The notes beneath the pieces are model-generated. The model was given only the letters and a program-made list of their open reading frames with translations. It did not search any database and was not told the origin of the DNA. Positions 36,051 through 45,078 of a stretch of 64,000 nt of DNA are shown piece after piece. The position numbers were made by a program, and so were the translations under genes. The stretch is from the NCBI GenBank assembly GCA_029226935.1, contig JAQXYZ010000072.1, positions 124,001 to 188,000 on the forward strand. Direction: 5' to 3'. Every line of letters begins with the position of its first letter. The first letter of the stretch is position 1. Origin of the DNA: Bacillota bacterium. GTDB lineage: Bacteria > Bacillota > Clostridia > Lachnospirales > Lachnospiraceae.

Positions 36051-37964
36051 CTAATTTGCAAGTGTTTCCCACTGGTCATACAGCTTGGCAAGTCTGGATT
36101 TGATTTCATCCTGATTATGTGTAAGCTCCTGAAGCTTTGCAACATCTGTAGCAACTTCAGGCAGAGCCATGGTTTCTTCGATTTCTGAAAGCTGCTGTTC
36201 TAAAGCAGCAATGGTATCCTCACATTTCTTTAAGTCATTTTCTCTTTTGCGGGTCTTTGCCTGTAATTCCTTTTGTGCTTGCCAGTCAAGCTTTGTATCT
36301 GATGGGGTATTCTCCTTAGAAGGAGAGAATGCATCAGGCTTTTGATATACCACGGAAAGTTCATCCTTCTTTTCAAGATAATAGTCGTAGTTGCCAAGAT
36401 AGCCAATCAGCATTCCGTTGGTAAGATCCAGGATACGGCTGGCAGTGCGGTTGATAAAATAACGGTCATGAGACACGTAGAGAACAGTTCCTTCGTAAGC
36501 ATTCAGGGCATCTTCAAGTATCTCCTTGGAGGTAATATCCAAATGGTTGGTAGGCTCGTCCAATATAAGGAAATTGGACTCGGAAAGCATTAGCTTGGCT
36601 AAAGACATCCGGCCACGCTCGCCTCCGCTTAAGTCCCCAATCCGTTTATAAACATCGTCTCCGGTAAAGAGAAAAGCGGCAAGAGTGCTGCGTATTTCTG
36701 TGTTACTTAAGTATGGATAAGCATCAGAAATTTCCTCAAACAGTGTCTTTTCCATATGGAGTACATGATGCTCCTGATCATAGTATCCGATATGTACGTT
36801 GGTTCCCAGCGTGACTGTGCCGGAATCAGCAGCAAGGAGTCCATTGATGATCTTAAGGATAGTTGTTTTTCCGGTTCCGTTGTCTCCGATAATAGCAACA
36901 TGTTCACCGCGCTTAATGTCTATCATAAGATCAGAAAAGAGCAGCTGATTATCAAAGGACTTAGATAAGCCTTCTACATGAAGTACATCATTGCCGCTGG
37001 TACACCGTGGAGTAAGCGTCATATGAATATCCGTGCGCGCATCGGTGGGCTTGTCTAAAACTTCTATTTTATTTAGCATTTTTTCACGGCTTTCCGCCCG
37101 TTTGATGGATTTTTCACGGTTAAAGGATTTTAATTTTTCGATGACAGCTTTCTGATGTCTGATTTCCTGTTGCTGTTTGAAATAAGCATTCAAAGTAGCA
37201 GTGCGGAGCTGTTCTTTTTTCACAGCATAGTCCGAGTAATTTCCAATAAAGGTAGTGGCTTTTGTCTGGTCAATTTCAATGACCTTGCCGGCGATACGAT
37301 CCAGAAAATAACGGTCATGGGATACGATCAGAACAGCACCCTTATAATTCAAAAGATAATTTTCCAACCAGGTAATGGAATTCAGATCCAGGTGGTTGGT
37401 TGGCTCATCCAGAATAATCAGCTCCGGTTTCAAAAGCAGGAGGCGCCCCAATGCAACCCGTGTCTTCTGACCACCGGAGAGGGTGGAAATTTTCTTGCCA
37501 AACTCATCTTCCTCAAAGCCAAGTCCCTTAAGTACCCCTGTGATTTCGCTTTTGTATGCATAGCCATTGGCGAGCTCGAAGGAGTGGGTAAGGCGTGTGT
37601 AGGCATCCATAAGCTGCTCAAGCTCATTGCCGGAGAGTTGCTTCATGGAATGCTCCATTTCGCGGATTTTCTGTTCCATGGCAATGACGTCTGATTTTAT
37701 GGAAAGTAATTCATCATAAATCGTGTTATTACTGTCTACATCCTGATTCTGGGCAAGGTAACCCATGGTTTTTCCTTTAGCAAGTGTTACAATTCCCTCA
37801 TCGGCGGATTGCTCCCCTACAATAATGCGCAGAAGGGTGGTTTTCCCGGCTCCATTTATACCTACAATGGCAGCTTTATCGTAATCCTCAATATGAAACG
37901 AAACATTGCAGAGAACAGGCTGTTCATTGAATGCTTTTGATATATTTTGACATGATAAAATCAT
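36051..37964 (-). CDS. ABC-F family ATPase, ribosome-associated type
   Basis: 637 residues with two ATPase domains and no membrane segments. Walker A motifs GINGAGKTT and GDNGTGKTT, signature motifs LSGGQKTR and LSGGERGR, and Walker B LIILDEPTNHLD and FLILDEPTNHLD are complete. A linker of about 70 residues rich in Lys/Arg/Glu (KAVIEKLKSFNREKSIKRAESREKM) matches the P-site tRNA interaction motif, and a C-terminal coiled coil is present. ABC-F proteins act on stalled ribosomes; some give resistance to ribosome drugs, others are housekeeping. The arrangement resembles the YdiF/Uup branch. AAGGATG precedes the ATG. Confidence 0.9.
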   Translation of the reverse strand: MILSCQNISKAFNEQPVLCNVSFHIEDYDKAAIVGINGAGKTTLLRIIVGEQSADEGIVTLAKGKTMGYLAQNQDVDSNNTIYDELLSIKSDVIAMEQKIREMEHSMKQLSGNELEQLMDAYTRLTHSFELANGYAYKSEITGVLKGLGFEEDEFGKKISTLSGGQKTRVALGRLLLLKPELIILDEPTNHLDLNSITWLENYLLNYKGAVLIVSHDRYFLDRIAGKVIEIDQTKATTFIGNYSDYAVKKEQLRTATLNAYFKQQQEIRHQKAVIEKLKSFNREKSIKRAESREKMLNKIEVLDKPTDARTDIHMTLTPRCTSGNDVLHVEGLSKSFDNQLLFSDLMIDIKRGEHVAIIGDNGTGKTTILKIINGLLAADSGTVTLGTNVHIGYYDQEHHVLHMEKTLFEEISDAYPYLSNTEIRSTLAAFLFTGDDVYKRIGDLSGGERGRMSLAKLMLSESNFLILDEPTNHLDITSKEILEDALNAYEGTVLYVSHDRYFINRTASRILDLTNGMLIGYLGNYDYYLEKKDELSVVYQKPDAFSPSKENTPSDTKLDWQAQKELQAKTRKRENDLKKCEDTIAALEQQLSEIEETMALPEVATDVAKLQELTHNQDEIKSRLAKLYDQWETLAN

Positions 37965-37996
37965 AATTACACATCCTTCAAAAATAATCCACTATT

Positions 37997-38025
37997 AGTT
38001 TACAGATGAAAATTAGGAATGTCAA
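37997..38025 (-). promoter_or_regulatory. Promoter for the ABC-F/GGDEF operon
   Basis: On the minus strand TTGACA is followed after 17 nt by TAAACT, about 33 nt before the ABC-F start. It is divergent from the exporter promoter. Confidence 0.75.
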
Positions 38026-38053
38026 TGGAGTGCTCCGATAAATAAAAAAAAGC

Positions 38054-38105
38054 ACACCAGAATAAAAAATGTGACATATTGGAGAGAGCCTTCTTTTGAT
38101 AGAAT
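38054..38105 (+). promoter_or_regulatory. ACACC-type promoter, copy 4 (ahead of the ABC-2 exporter)
   Basis: ACACCAGAATAAAAAATG begins at 38054 and TAGAAT begins at 38100, exactly 46 nt later. TGA precedes it, giving an extended -10. No good -35 is visible. This copy is outside the glucan locus. Confidence 0.6.
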
Positions 38106-38140
38106 TTATGCTGAGAAAATGAATCCTGAGGGGGACTATT

Positions 38141-39187
38141 ATGGAACAGATTATAAAAATGGAAAATGTCAGCAAAGAATTTAAGATATTAAAGCGGCGG
38201 GAAGGGATAAAGGGAAGTATCAGGGATCTCTTTTCCAGAGATTACCAGATACTGAAAGCAGTAAATGATGTGACTGTAGACATTATGCCGGGAGAAATGG
38301 TGGGATATTTAGGACCTAATGGTGCAGGAAAGTCAACAACTATCAAGATGATGACCGGTGTACTTGAACCTACAAAAGGTCAGATTTTTGTTAATGGAAG
38401 AGTTCCATATGAAAACCGCACCAGAAATGCACAGGATATCGGGGTTGTGTTTGGACAAAGAAGCCAGCTCTGGTGGGCGCTGCCTGTAATTGAATCCTTT
38501 CGGATCTTAAAGGAAATCTATCAAATCAGTGACAGGGAGTTTAATGACAATTTAGAGTATTATGATGCATTGGTGGGAGCAAGTGAGCTTTACCATAAGC
38601 CTGTACGCCAGATGTCACTGGGTCAGCGTACGCTGTGTGATATTCTTGCAGCATTTCTGCATAACCCCGGTATTGTGTTTATGGATGAACCCACCATTGG
38701 ACTGGATGTGTCCATGAAAAGTAAGATACGTGAGCTGGTCGGAGCTTTAAATAAAGAGAAGGGAACAACCATTATTCTGACCACACATGATATGGGAGAT
38801 GTGGATGCACTGTGCAGGAGAATTATCATTATTGATAAGGGCAGGATGATTTATGACAATGATATCGAGCATTTGCGGGGCTTTTTCGGGGCGTATCGTA
38901 CCATCAGAATACAGTTTGACCGACATGCACAGAAGCTGGATGATGAAGTATTAAAGCATCAGGCAGATGAGGTGGAGGAGTGGCTTAGGATAAAGTTCCC
39001 ACATGCACAGTCTATTGCTGTTTCCACGGAGGAACAATGGATACAGATTCTGATTAATGAGGATGAGATACATATGATGGAGGCAGTAAACTGCATTCAG
39101 GAGCATCGTCAGATTGCAGATATGAATCTTCAGGAAATATCCACTGAAAGCGTGATTCGTAAAATATATGAGGGAGGAATCGTATGA
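38141..39187 (+). CDS. ABC-2 type exporter ATPase (COG4586-like)
   Basis: 348 residues. Walker A GPNGAGKST, Walker B GIVFMDEPTIGLD and the His switch TTHDMGD are present. The signature region reads MSLGQRTLCDILAAF in place of the usual LSGGQ, a variant typical of this subgroup. A C-terminal extension of about 100 residues follows. It powers the two membrane proteins encoded next, with which it overlaps by ATGA coupling. This three-gene set is widespread in Firmicutes; the substrate is unknown, with drug, lipid or peptide export all possible. GAGGGGG lies 7 nt before the ATG. Confidence 0.88.
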   Translation: MEQIIKMENVSKEFKILKRREGIKGSIRDLFSRDYQILKAVNDVTVDIMPGEMVGYLGPNGAGKSTTIKMMTGVLEPTKGQIFVNGRVPYENRTRNAQDIGVVFGQRSQLWWALPVIESFRILKEIYQISDREFNDNLEYYDALVGASELYHKPVRQMSLGQRTLCDILAAFLHNPGIVFMDEPTIGLDVSMKSKIRELVGALNKEKGTTIILTTHDMGDVDALCRRIIIIDKGRMIYDNDIEHLRGFFGAYRTIRIQFDRHAQKLDDEVLKHQADEVEEWLRIKFPHAQSIAVSTEEQWIQILINEDEIHMMEAVNCIQEHRQIADMNLQEISTESVIRKIYEGGIV

Positions 39188-40011
39188 GGAACAGGAGTAA
39201 ACGGGGTATTTCTTTGAAAGGATATATGGCAGTTCTTAAGGGGAGCATTATGCAGGGATTGTCTTTTCGTGCCAGTACCTATCTGCGAATCGCAGGTAAT
39301 TTGGTTTATCTGGTAATCATCTATTTTTTATGGAAGGCAATTTTTGCTTCCAGTCCAACGGATACGGTAAATGGAATGACCTTTTATGACACGATGATTT
39401 ACCTTGTTCTGGCGGCTGCCATGTTTAATTTTATGGATACCTTTGTGGTGTGGTGGATAGGGGACGACTATCAGACCGGGGAGATTGTATTGTATTTGAC
39501 CAAACCGATCGATTATCAGCCTTATCTGTTCTGCGCCAGATTTGGTAATTGCGTCATATCCTTTTTTGTTACATTTATGCCTACATTCATTATTGTGTAT
39601 TTTGTGACAAGAGGAAGTATCTTACTTGGAATAAACATGCTTTTCTTTGTGGTCAGCATTCTGCTGGCTACCGCAGTGAATTTCTGCGTTGATTTTTTTG
39701 TGGGAACCATATGCTTTTATACGCAGTCTGTATGGGGCGTAAATATCATGAAGGAAGTTGTGGTGTCGCTGCTTTCAGGGGCAACCATTCCGCTGGCATT
39801 TTTCCCGGCAGGGCTCCGCAGGGTAGTGGATGTACTTCCGTTTCAGGCGATTTATCATATACCGTTGCATGTTCTGACAGATAAAACCATGAATATAGTG
39901 GACTATATGTCGAGCATCGGCATACAGCTGTTATGGATAGCGGTAATGCTGGGGATCAGCAGATTGTTCTGGAAGGTTTCTGTAAAGGGTCTGACTGTGA
40001 ATGGAGGCTGA
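39184..40011 (+). CDS. ABC-2 type exporter permease (COG4587-like)
   Basis: 275 residues with about six membrane helices. The ATG overlaps the TGA of the ATPase gene and GGAGG lies 6 nt upstream. The sequence YLRIAGNLVYLVIIYFLWKAIF and DDYQTGEIVLYLTKPIDYQPYLF are characteristic of the DUF-type permeases that accompany this ATPase. It forms half of the transport channel with the next gene. Confidence 0.85.
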   Translation: MRNRSKRGISLKGYMAVLKGSIMQGLSFRASTYLRIAGNLVYLVIIYFLWKAIFASSPTDTVNGMTFYDTMIYLVLAAAMFNFMDTFVVWWIGDDYQTGEIVLYLTKPIDYQPYLFCARFGNCVISFFVTFMPTFIIVYFVTRGSILLGINMLFFVVSILLATAVNFCVDFFVGTICFYTQSVWGVNIMKEVVVSLLSGATIPLAFFPAGLRRVVDVLPFQAIYHIPLHVLTDKTMNIVDYMSSIGIQLLWIAVMLGISRLFWKVSVKGLTVNGG

Positions 40012-40015
40012 AAAT

Positions 40016-40828
40016 ATGAAAAAGAAAAAACAGGGCTTTGCTTATTATGCCCATATTTATAAGATGATTTTGTTTCAGGATCTAAAGAGCAAAATGAGTT
40101 ATCGGGCAGATTTTATCATTTCAACCATTGGGATGCTGTTTACCAATGTGGCAGGGTTTATCTCTTTTTGGATTCTGTTTCAGAATTTCCCGGAAATCAA
40201 GGGATGGAACTATTATGAGATACTCTTTTTATATGGATTTTCGCTGCTTGCAATGACGCCGGTACAATGCTTTTTTGACAATAACTGGAACCTGATGGAT
40301 GCACTGTATACAGGCAACTTTATCAAGTACTATTTCAGACCAATCAACCTGTTTTTTTATTTCATTTCGGAGGTGTTTGATATTAAGGGAGTAGGTCAGT
40401 TTATTTTTGGAGTCATTACGGTTGTCTATTCCTGGGAGAAATTGGGAATTGTGGCATCCTTCAGGAATATTGCGGGATTTTTTATCGGTGTCGTTTCAGC
40501 ATCGCTGTTTATGGTTGCCATTATGAATTTTGCGGCCGCAGCAAGCTTCTGGATGTCAGGCGGCACCTCCCAGCTTATGATTTTGATGTTCAAATTTAAA
40601 GACTATGCAAGATATCCAATTAAGATTTTTAACAGTGTATTTCAGTTCATATTTACATTTATCATACCAATTGGGTTCATCGCATACTATCCAAGCTTGT
40701 ATGTCATCCGCCCGGCAGAGGTTTCGGTCCTTTGCTATCTTACGCCACTGTATGGAATTGTGTTTGTGTATTTCAGCTACCGGATCTGGATGAAAGGAGC
40801 AAGGCAGTATTCCGGCACCGGGTCATAA
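40016..40828 (+). CDS. ABC-2 type exporter permease (COG3694-like)
   Basis: About 270 residues with six membrane helices. GGAGG lies 8 nt before ATG 40016; the track's ATG 40001 overlaps that site. The N-terminal part YKMILFQDLKSKMSYRADFIISTIG and the ALYTGNFIKYYFRPINLFFYFISEVFD segment fit the ABC2_membrane_6 family. It completes the exporter. The C-terminal PLYGIVFVYFSYRIWMKGARQYSGTGS is typical. Confidence 0.85.
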   Translation: MKKKKQGFAYYAHIYKMILFQDLKSKMSYRADFIISTIGMLFTNVAGFISFWILFQNFPEIKGWNYYEILFLYGFSLLAMTPVQCFFDNNWNLMDALYTGNFIKYYFRPINLFFYFISEVFDIKGVGQFIFGVITVVYSWEKLGIVASFRNIAGFFIGVVSASLFMVAIMNFAAAASFWMSGGTSQLMILMFKFKDYARYPIKIFNSVFQFIFTFIIPIGFIAYYPSLYVIRPAEVSVLCYLTPLYGIVFVYFSYRIWMKGARQYSGTGS

Positions 40829-40846
40829 GTAGTTCGGGGCAATTCA

Positions 40847-40875
40847 TTGACATTTTTTTAACAGTGTTATATATT
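40847..40875 (+). promoter_or_regulatory. rex operon promoter with a palindrome in the spacer
   Basis: TTGACA and TATATT are separated by 17 nt. TAACAGTGTTA, a perfect 11-bp dyad, fills the end of the spacer and would be an operator position. It does not match the usual Rex site, so the binder is unknown. Confidence 0.8.
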
Positions 40876-40910
40876 ATTTCTATATCATAAACTGGCAGGA
40901 GGGAATCCAG

Positions 40911-41555
40911 TTGGAGAACAAGGAAATTTCACAGGCGGTAATTGGACGCCTGCCAAGATACTTCAGGTATTTAGGGGAATTGAAGGACGAGGGAATTGAG
41001 AGAATCTCATCTCAGGAACTCAGCGACATTATGCATGTGACAGCATCCCAGATACGTCAGGATTTCAACAATTTCGGTGGCTTTGGCCAGCAGGGATATG
41101 GATATAAGGTGGAATACCTCTATGAGGAAATTGGCAAGATTTTGGGGCTTGATAAGACTCACAATCTGATTATTATCGGGGCAGGTAATTTAGGTCAGGC
41201 CTTGGCAAATTACATGAACTTTGAGAGAAGGGGTTTTATCTTTAAAGGTATCTTTGACAACAATCCGGCTCTTTTTGGCAGGAAGATTAGAGATATGGAA
41301 GTAAAGTCGATGGAAGAGATGGAGGATTTTGTAAGAGATAATGAGATTGATATAGCAGTGCTTACCATTCCCAAAACCAGTGCGGTAATGGTGGCAGAGA
41401 AGCTTGTTCAGAATGGAATCAAGGGTATTTGGAATTTTGCTCATGTGGATTTGAACGTCCCGAAGGAAATTCAAGTAGAAAATGTTCATTTGTCAGATAG
41501 TTTGATGAAGCTTACATATAATATCCTCAGATTCGAAAATGAGAATAACAATTGA
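40911..41555 (+). CDS. rex: Redox-sensing transcriptional repressor Rex
   Basis: 214 residues, the usual length. The TTG start is supported by AGGAGGG 7 nt upstream. The N-terminal winged helix reads VIGRLPRYFRYLGELKDEGIERISSQELSDIMHVTASQIRQDFNNFGGFGQQGYGY, and the Rossmann domain begins IIIGAGNLGQALANY. Rex senses the NADH/NAD+ ratio and represses fermentation and energy genes when NAD+ is high. It heads a run with a coiled-coil protein, NAD(P)HX repair and alanine racemase, which links two NAD-related functions. Confidence 0.97.
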   Translation: MENKEISQAVIGRLPRYFRYLGELKDEGIERISSQELSDIMHVTASQIRQDFNNFGGFGQQGYGYKVEYLYEEIGKILGLDKTHNLIIIGAGNLGQALANYMNFERRGFIFKGIFDNNPALFGRKIRDMEVKSMEEMEDFVRDNEIDIAVLTIPKTSAVMVAEKLVQNGIKGIWNFAHVDLNVPKEIQVENVHLSDSLMKLTYNILRFENENNN

Positions 41556-41594
41556 TAGCGGCTAGGATAGGAATTATTTCATGGAGGTGAGTGT

Positions 41595-42248
41595 GTGTCA
41601 AGAAAAGATGATATATACGAACCTGCATTGGCAGGGAAAAAGATACCGATACTGACGCTTGACAATAAATGGCATCGTCTTTTTACGCAGACGGAGCCGG
41701 ACAAGCATGTGAATCATCTGGTAGATGAATTGAATGAACTTGTCAAAAGACAGGGTAAGGTCAACACAGAGATTAAGGAAATCAAGAAACTGAAAAAGAA
41801 ATTGATGCAGGAAATCGTAGAAAATGCATCTGAGGCATCTGTGGAAAATGACCGCAGGGCGCAGAAAAAGGCAGAGGAAAGCACGCGCCTGATTAATGAG
41901 TGCAATGAGAAGATAGAAGGCTATGAGGATGAACTGTTAGAACTGCCGGGAGAAATTGACAGGGTCAACCACGAACTGATGTTAGCTACCATGGAAATCT
42001 GCTACGACAGATTAAAGGAAAATGAAAAGGAAATCGAAGAGACAGCGAAGTGGATTTCCCAAGTCAGGGTAGAATTAAAAAAGAAGTTAATCCGCAAGCA
42101 GGAAAAGGAACTTCTGAATCAGGAGCTTTATGCATACATGCATGATATTTTCGGGGCAGATGTGATCAATATATTCGATATGAAGTATCAGGGGCAGAAA
42201 GTAGACAATGACGGAGAGAAGACGGCAGAAAGTAAGGAAGGTAAATAG
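41595..42248 (+). CDS. Coiled-coil protein of unknown function
   Basis: 217 residues; GTG start with GGAGGTGA upstream. The first 45 residues include KIPILTLDNKWHRLFT, and the rest is charged heptad-like coiled coil (LVKRQGKVNTEIKEIKKLKKKLMQEIVENA and later segments). No signal, membrane helix or enzyme motif is present. I do not recognise a named family. Its place between rex and the NAD(P)HX repair gene and good codon use argue that it is real. A structural or scaffold role is possible but not shown. Confidence 0.75.
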   Translation: MSRKDDIYEPALAGKKIPILTLDNKWHRLFTQTEPDKHVNHLVDELNELVKRQGKVNTEIKEIKKLKKKLMQEIVENASEASVENDRRAQKKAEESTRLINECNEKIEGYEDELLELPGEIDRVNHELMLATMEICYDRLKENEKEIEETAKWISQVRVELKKKLIRKQEKELLNQELYAYMHDIFGADVINIFDMKYQGQKVDNDGEKTAESKEGK

Positions 42249-42354
42249 ATGCGTCATGACCGGAAGCGGTGCATGGCGCATTTACTGTATCTGATTATTA
42301 TAAACGACATCAATCCATGGAGCTGTAAGCAGTGTGAAAATGAGGAAGACAAAA

Positions 42355-43881
42355 ATGAAATATGTATTAAAGGCCGGAGAAATGAAAGCCTGTGATAAGG
42401 ATACCATAAACAGAATTGGTATCCCATCGATGGTGCTGATGGAAAGAGCTGCATTGTCAGTAGTAGAGGAATTGTCCGGACGGGGAATGCTTCAAAAACG
42501 TATTCTTGTGGTAGCAGGATGCGGCAATAATGGCGGTGATGGTCTGGCGATAGGACGCCTTCTGTCACTGAAGGGAGCCGATGTTACCTTTTTTCTTGCA
42601 GGTAAGCCGGAAAAGATGACGGATGAAACCAGACAACAATGGGATATTATCCGAAATTTAGGCTTTGAAGTGCAGAGCAAATTGGAGGATATGGAATATG
42701 ATATGGTAATAGATGCTCTTTTGGGGATTGGCTTATCCAGAGCTGTCAGCGGAGATTATCTTGCAATTATTCAGCGAATGAACTTGTACAGGAACAGAGG
42801 TGCTTATGTCTGTTCCATAGACATTCCGTCAGGGATTTGTGCGGATACCGGAAGAATCATGGGAGATGCGGTTCAGGCAGACCTTACGGTGACTTTTGGG
42901 TTTGCAAAAAGAGGACATTTCCTGTATCCCGGTAAGGAATATACAGGGAAATTGCTTGTCAGAGATATAGGCATAACGGAAAAGTCTTTTAAGGCAGGTA
43001 AGCCCTCTGCATTTTATTATGAAAGGGAAGAGCTACAGGGGCTGATGCCTTTAAGAAGAGTGGATGGCAATAAAGGAACTTTCGGTAAGGTTCTTTTGGC
43101 GGCAGGAAGCAGAGATATGGGTGGTGCCTGTGTTTTGTGCGGAAGCAGCATTTTACGTTCAGGCGCAGGGATGGTAAAGGTGATTTCACCTGCCTGTAAC
43201 AGGCAGATTCTTCATCAGACCTTACCCGAGGCAATGCTCTGCACTTATGAAGAAAAGCCGGATGAAAAGAAGATAAAAGAAGCGCTTATGTGGTGTGATG
43301 TTGTGGTGGCGGGTCCGGGACTGGGAACAGATCAAAATGCAGCCGCGCTTATGAGAATTCTTCTGGAGGACAAAGAACTTCCAATGATTATAGACGCGGA
43401 TGGGCTGAATCTGATTTCTGCAAGCGAAGAACTGACAAAACTGACTTCTGAGCGGAAAAAGGGCAGAACAATATTGACTCCTCATCCGGGAGAACTGGTC
43501 CGTCTTCTCCATACGGATATGGAGGAATACAGATGTGACAGGGAGGGGCTTGCAAGGCATCTTGCAGAAAAGTTTGGCTGTGTAGTTGCCGCTAAAGATG
43601 CAGTAACCATGGTGCTGGGAAGCGAAGATAACAGACTCTATTTGAACACCACAGGCAATGATGGAATGGCTACAGCGGGAAGCGGAGATGTGCTTGCAGG
43701 AGTTATCGGCGGACTGGCCGCGCAGGGGATGGAGCCCTTTGAAGCGGCATGTCTTGGAGTATTTCTGCATGGAATCGCTGGAGAGAATGCATCCGTAAGA
43801 TATGGAAGATATGGCGTAACTGCTTCAGATATTGTAAAGGAACTTATGACTGCCATGGGCAGAGTTGGAGGAACATCATGA
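42355..43881 (+). CDS. nnr: Bifunctional NAD(P)HX epimerase and ADP-dependent dehydratase
   Basis: 508 residues. GAGGAAG lies about 7 nt before ATG 42355; the upstream GTG at 42334 and ATG at 42340 lack a site. The N-terminal YjeF epimerase domain has GCGNNGGDGLAIGRLL, and the C-terminal ribokinase-like dehydratase domain has LTPHPGELVRLL and GSGDVLAGVIGGLAAQG. It repairs hydrated NADH and NADPH. The gene overlaps alr by ATGA, so the two are co-translated. Confidence 0.93.
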   Translation: MKYVLKAGEMKACDKDTINRIGIPSMVLMERAALSVVEELSGRGMLQKRILVVAGCGNNGGDGLAIGRLLSLKGADVTFFLAGKPEKMTDETRQQWDIIRNLGFEVQSKLEDMEYDMVIDALLGIGLSRAVSGDYLAIIQRMNLYRNRGAYVCSIDIPSGICADTGRIMGDAVQADLTVTFGFAKRGHFLYPGKEYTGKLLVRDIGITEKSFKAGKPSAFYYEREELQGLMPLRRVDGNKGTFGKVLLAAGSRDMGGACVLCGSSILRSGAGMVKVISPACNRQILHQTLPEAMLCTYEEKPDEKKIKEALMWCDVVVAGPGLGTDQNAAALMRILLEDKELPMIIDADGLNLISASEELTKLTSERKKGRTILTPHPGELVRLLHTDMEEYRCDREGLARHLAEKFGCVVAAKDAVTMVLGSEDNRLYLNTTGNDGMATAGSGDVLAGVIGGLAAQGMEPFEAACLGVFLHGIAGENASVRYGRYGVTASDIVKELMTAMGRVGGTS

Positions 43882-45071
43882 TAGAGGAATATCAAAGAGT
43901 TTATGCAAAGATTGATCTGGATGCTATCAGAAGCAACATGGATCATATGAAGGAAAACATTTCATCGGGCACAAGGATGATGGGTGTTATTAAGACGGAT
44001 GGCTATGGACATGGAGCCGTACCCATTGCCAGAGAATTGGAACCACTTGATTATATGTTTGGCTTTGCAGTGGCAACGGCAGAGGAAGCTTTTATTTTGC
44101 GTCATAGCGGAATTACCAAGCCGATTCTGCTGTTAGGATACACATTTCCATACAGTTATGAGCGCCTGATTCAGCAGGAGATTCGAATTGCGGTATTCAG
44201 GTATGATATGCTGGAAGAGCTTAAGAAAGCATGTGCTTCCTTAAAAGCAAAGGGAATCAGCAAGAAGGCAAAGGTTCACATCAAGGTGGATACGGGAATG
44301 AGCCGTATCGGCATCAGGCCAGATGCCGAAGGACTTGACTTTGTACAGAAAGCCTTTGAAGCGGATGAAATTGAGGTGGAAGGAATTTTTACCCACTTTG
44401 CAAGGGCAGATGAGGAGGATAAAACAGAAGCAAACAGGCAGCTGAAGGCATTTTCCGATTTTATCTCACAGATCAGGGAGAAGACCGGGAAGGAAATACC
44501 GATAAAGCATTGTGCGAACAGTGCTGCAATTATTGAACTGCCGGATGCCAATATGGATGTGGTAAGAGCCGGGATTACACTCTACGGACTATGGCCTTCT
44601 GATCAGGTCAGCCGGGAAATTGTCTCCCTTGTTCCGGCACTTTCGCTTTATAGTCACATTGTATATATTAAGGAAATTGAGGCAGGAACTTCGGTCAGCT
44701 ATGGCGGTACTTTTACGGCAGAAAGACGAATGAGGATTGCAACCATTCCGGTGGGATATGGAGACGGTTATGCAAGGGGGCTTTCCGGGAAAGGATATGT
44801 GCTTATACATGGGAAAAAGGCACCTATCTTAGGCAGGGTATGTATGGATCAGTTCATGGTGGATGTAAGCGGAATCCCCGAGGCAGCGGAGGGGGATGAG
44901 GTAATTTTGATCGGACAGGATGGAAACGAGAGGATTACCATGGAACAGCTTGGGGAATTATCGGGAAGATTCAATTATGAATTTGCCTGTGACATTGGAA
45001 AGAGAGTGCCCAGAGTATATACAAAAGGCGGTAAGATTCTGTACACGAAAGACTATTATCAGGATTTTTGA
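43878..45071 (+). CDS. alr: Alanine racemase
   Basis: 397 residues. The true start is ATG 43878, which overlaps the previous stop and has GGAGG upstream; the track start 43749 is an internal TTG. The PLP lysine lies in MGVIKTDGYGHGA, and the second catalytic region YGGTFTAERRMRIATIPVGYGDGY is intact. It makes D-alanine for cell-wall synthesis. In many Firmicutes alr is followed by an antitoxin-toxin pair; here only the toxin-like gene follows. Confidence 0.95.
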   Translation: MIEEYQRVYAKIDLDAIRSNMDHMKENISSGTRMMGVIKTDGYGHGAVPIARELEPLDYMFGFAVATAEEAFILRHSGITKPILLLGYTFPYSYERLIQQEIRIAVFRYDMLEELKKACASLKAKGISKKAKVHIKVDTGMSRIGIRPDAEGLDFVQKAFEADEIEVEGIFTHFARADEEDKTEANRQLKAFSDFISQIREKTGKEIPIKHCANSAAIIELPDANMDVVRAGITLYGLWPSDQVSREIVSLVPALSLYSHIVYIKEIEAGTSVSYGGTFTAERRMRIATIPVGYGDGYARGLSGKGYVLIHGKKAPILGRVCMDQFMVDVSGIPEAAEGDEVILIGQDGNERITMEQLGELSGRFNYEFACDIGKRVPRVYTKGGKILYTKDYYQDF

Positions 45072-45078
45072 CCGCACC

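Noticed and set aside
37155-37694. 179-aa plus-strand frame inside the ABC-F gene
   Set aside because: Antisense shadow of a clear two-domain ATPase; no ribosome site or known motif.
42248-42394. Short ATG frame between the coiled-coil gene and nnr
   Set aside because: It overlaps the start of nnr, lacks a ribosome site and has no conserved features.
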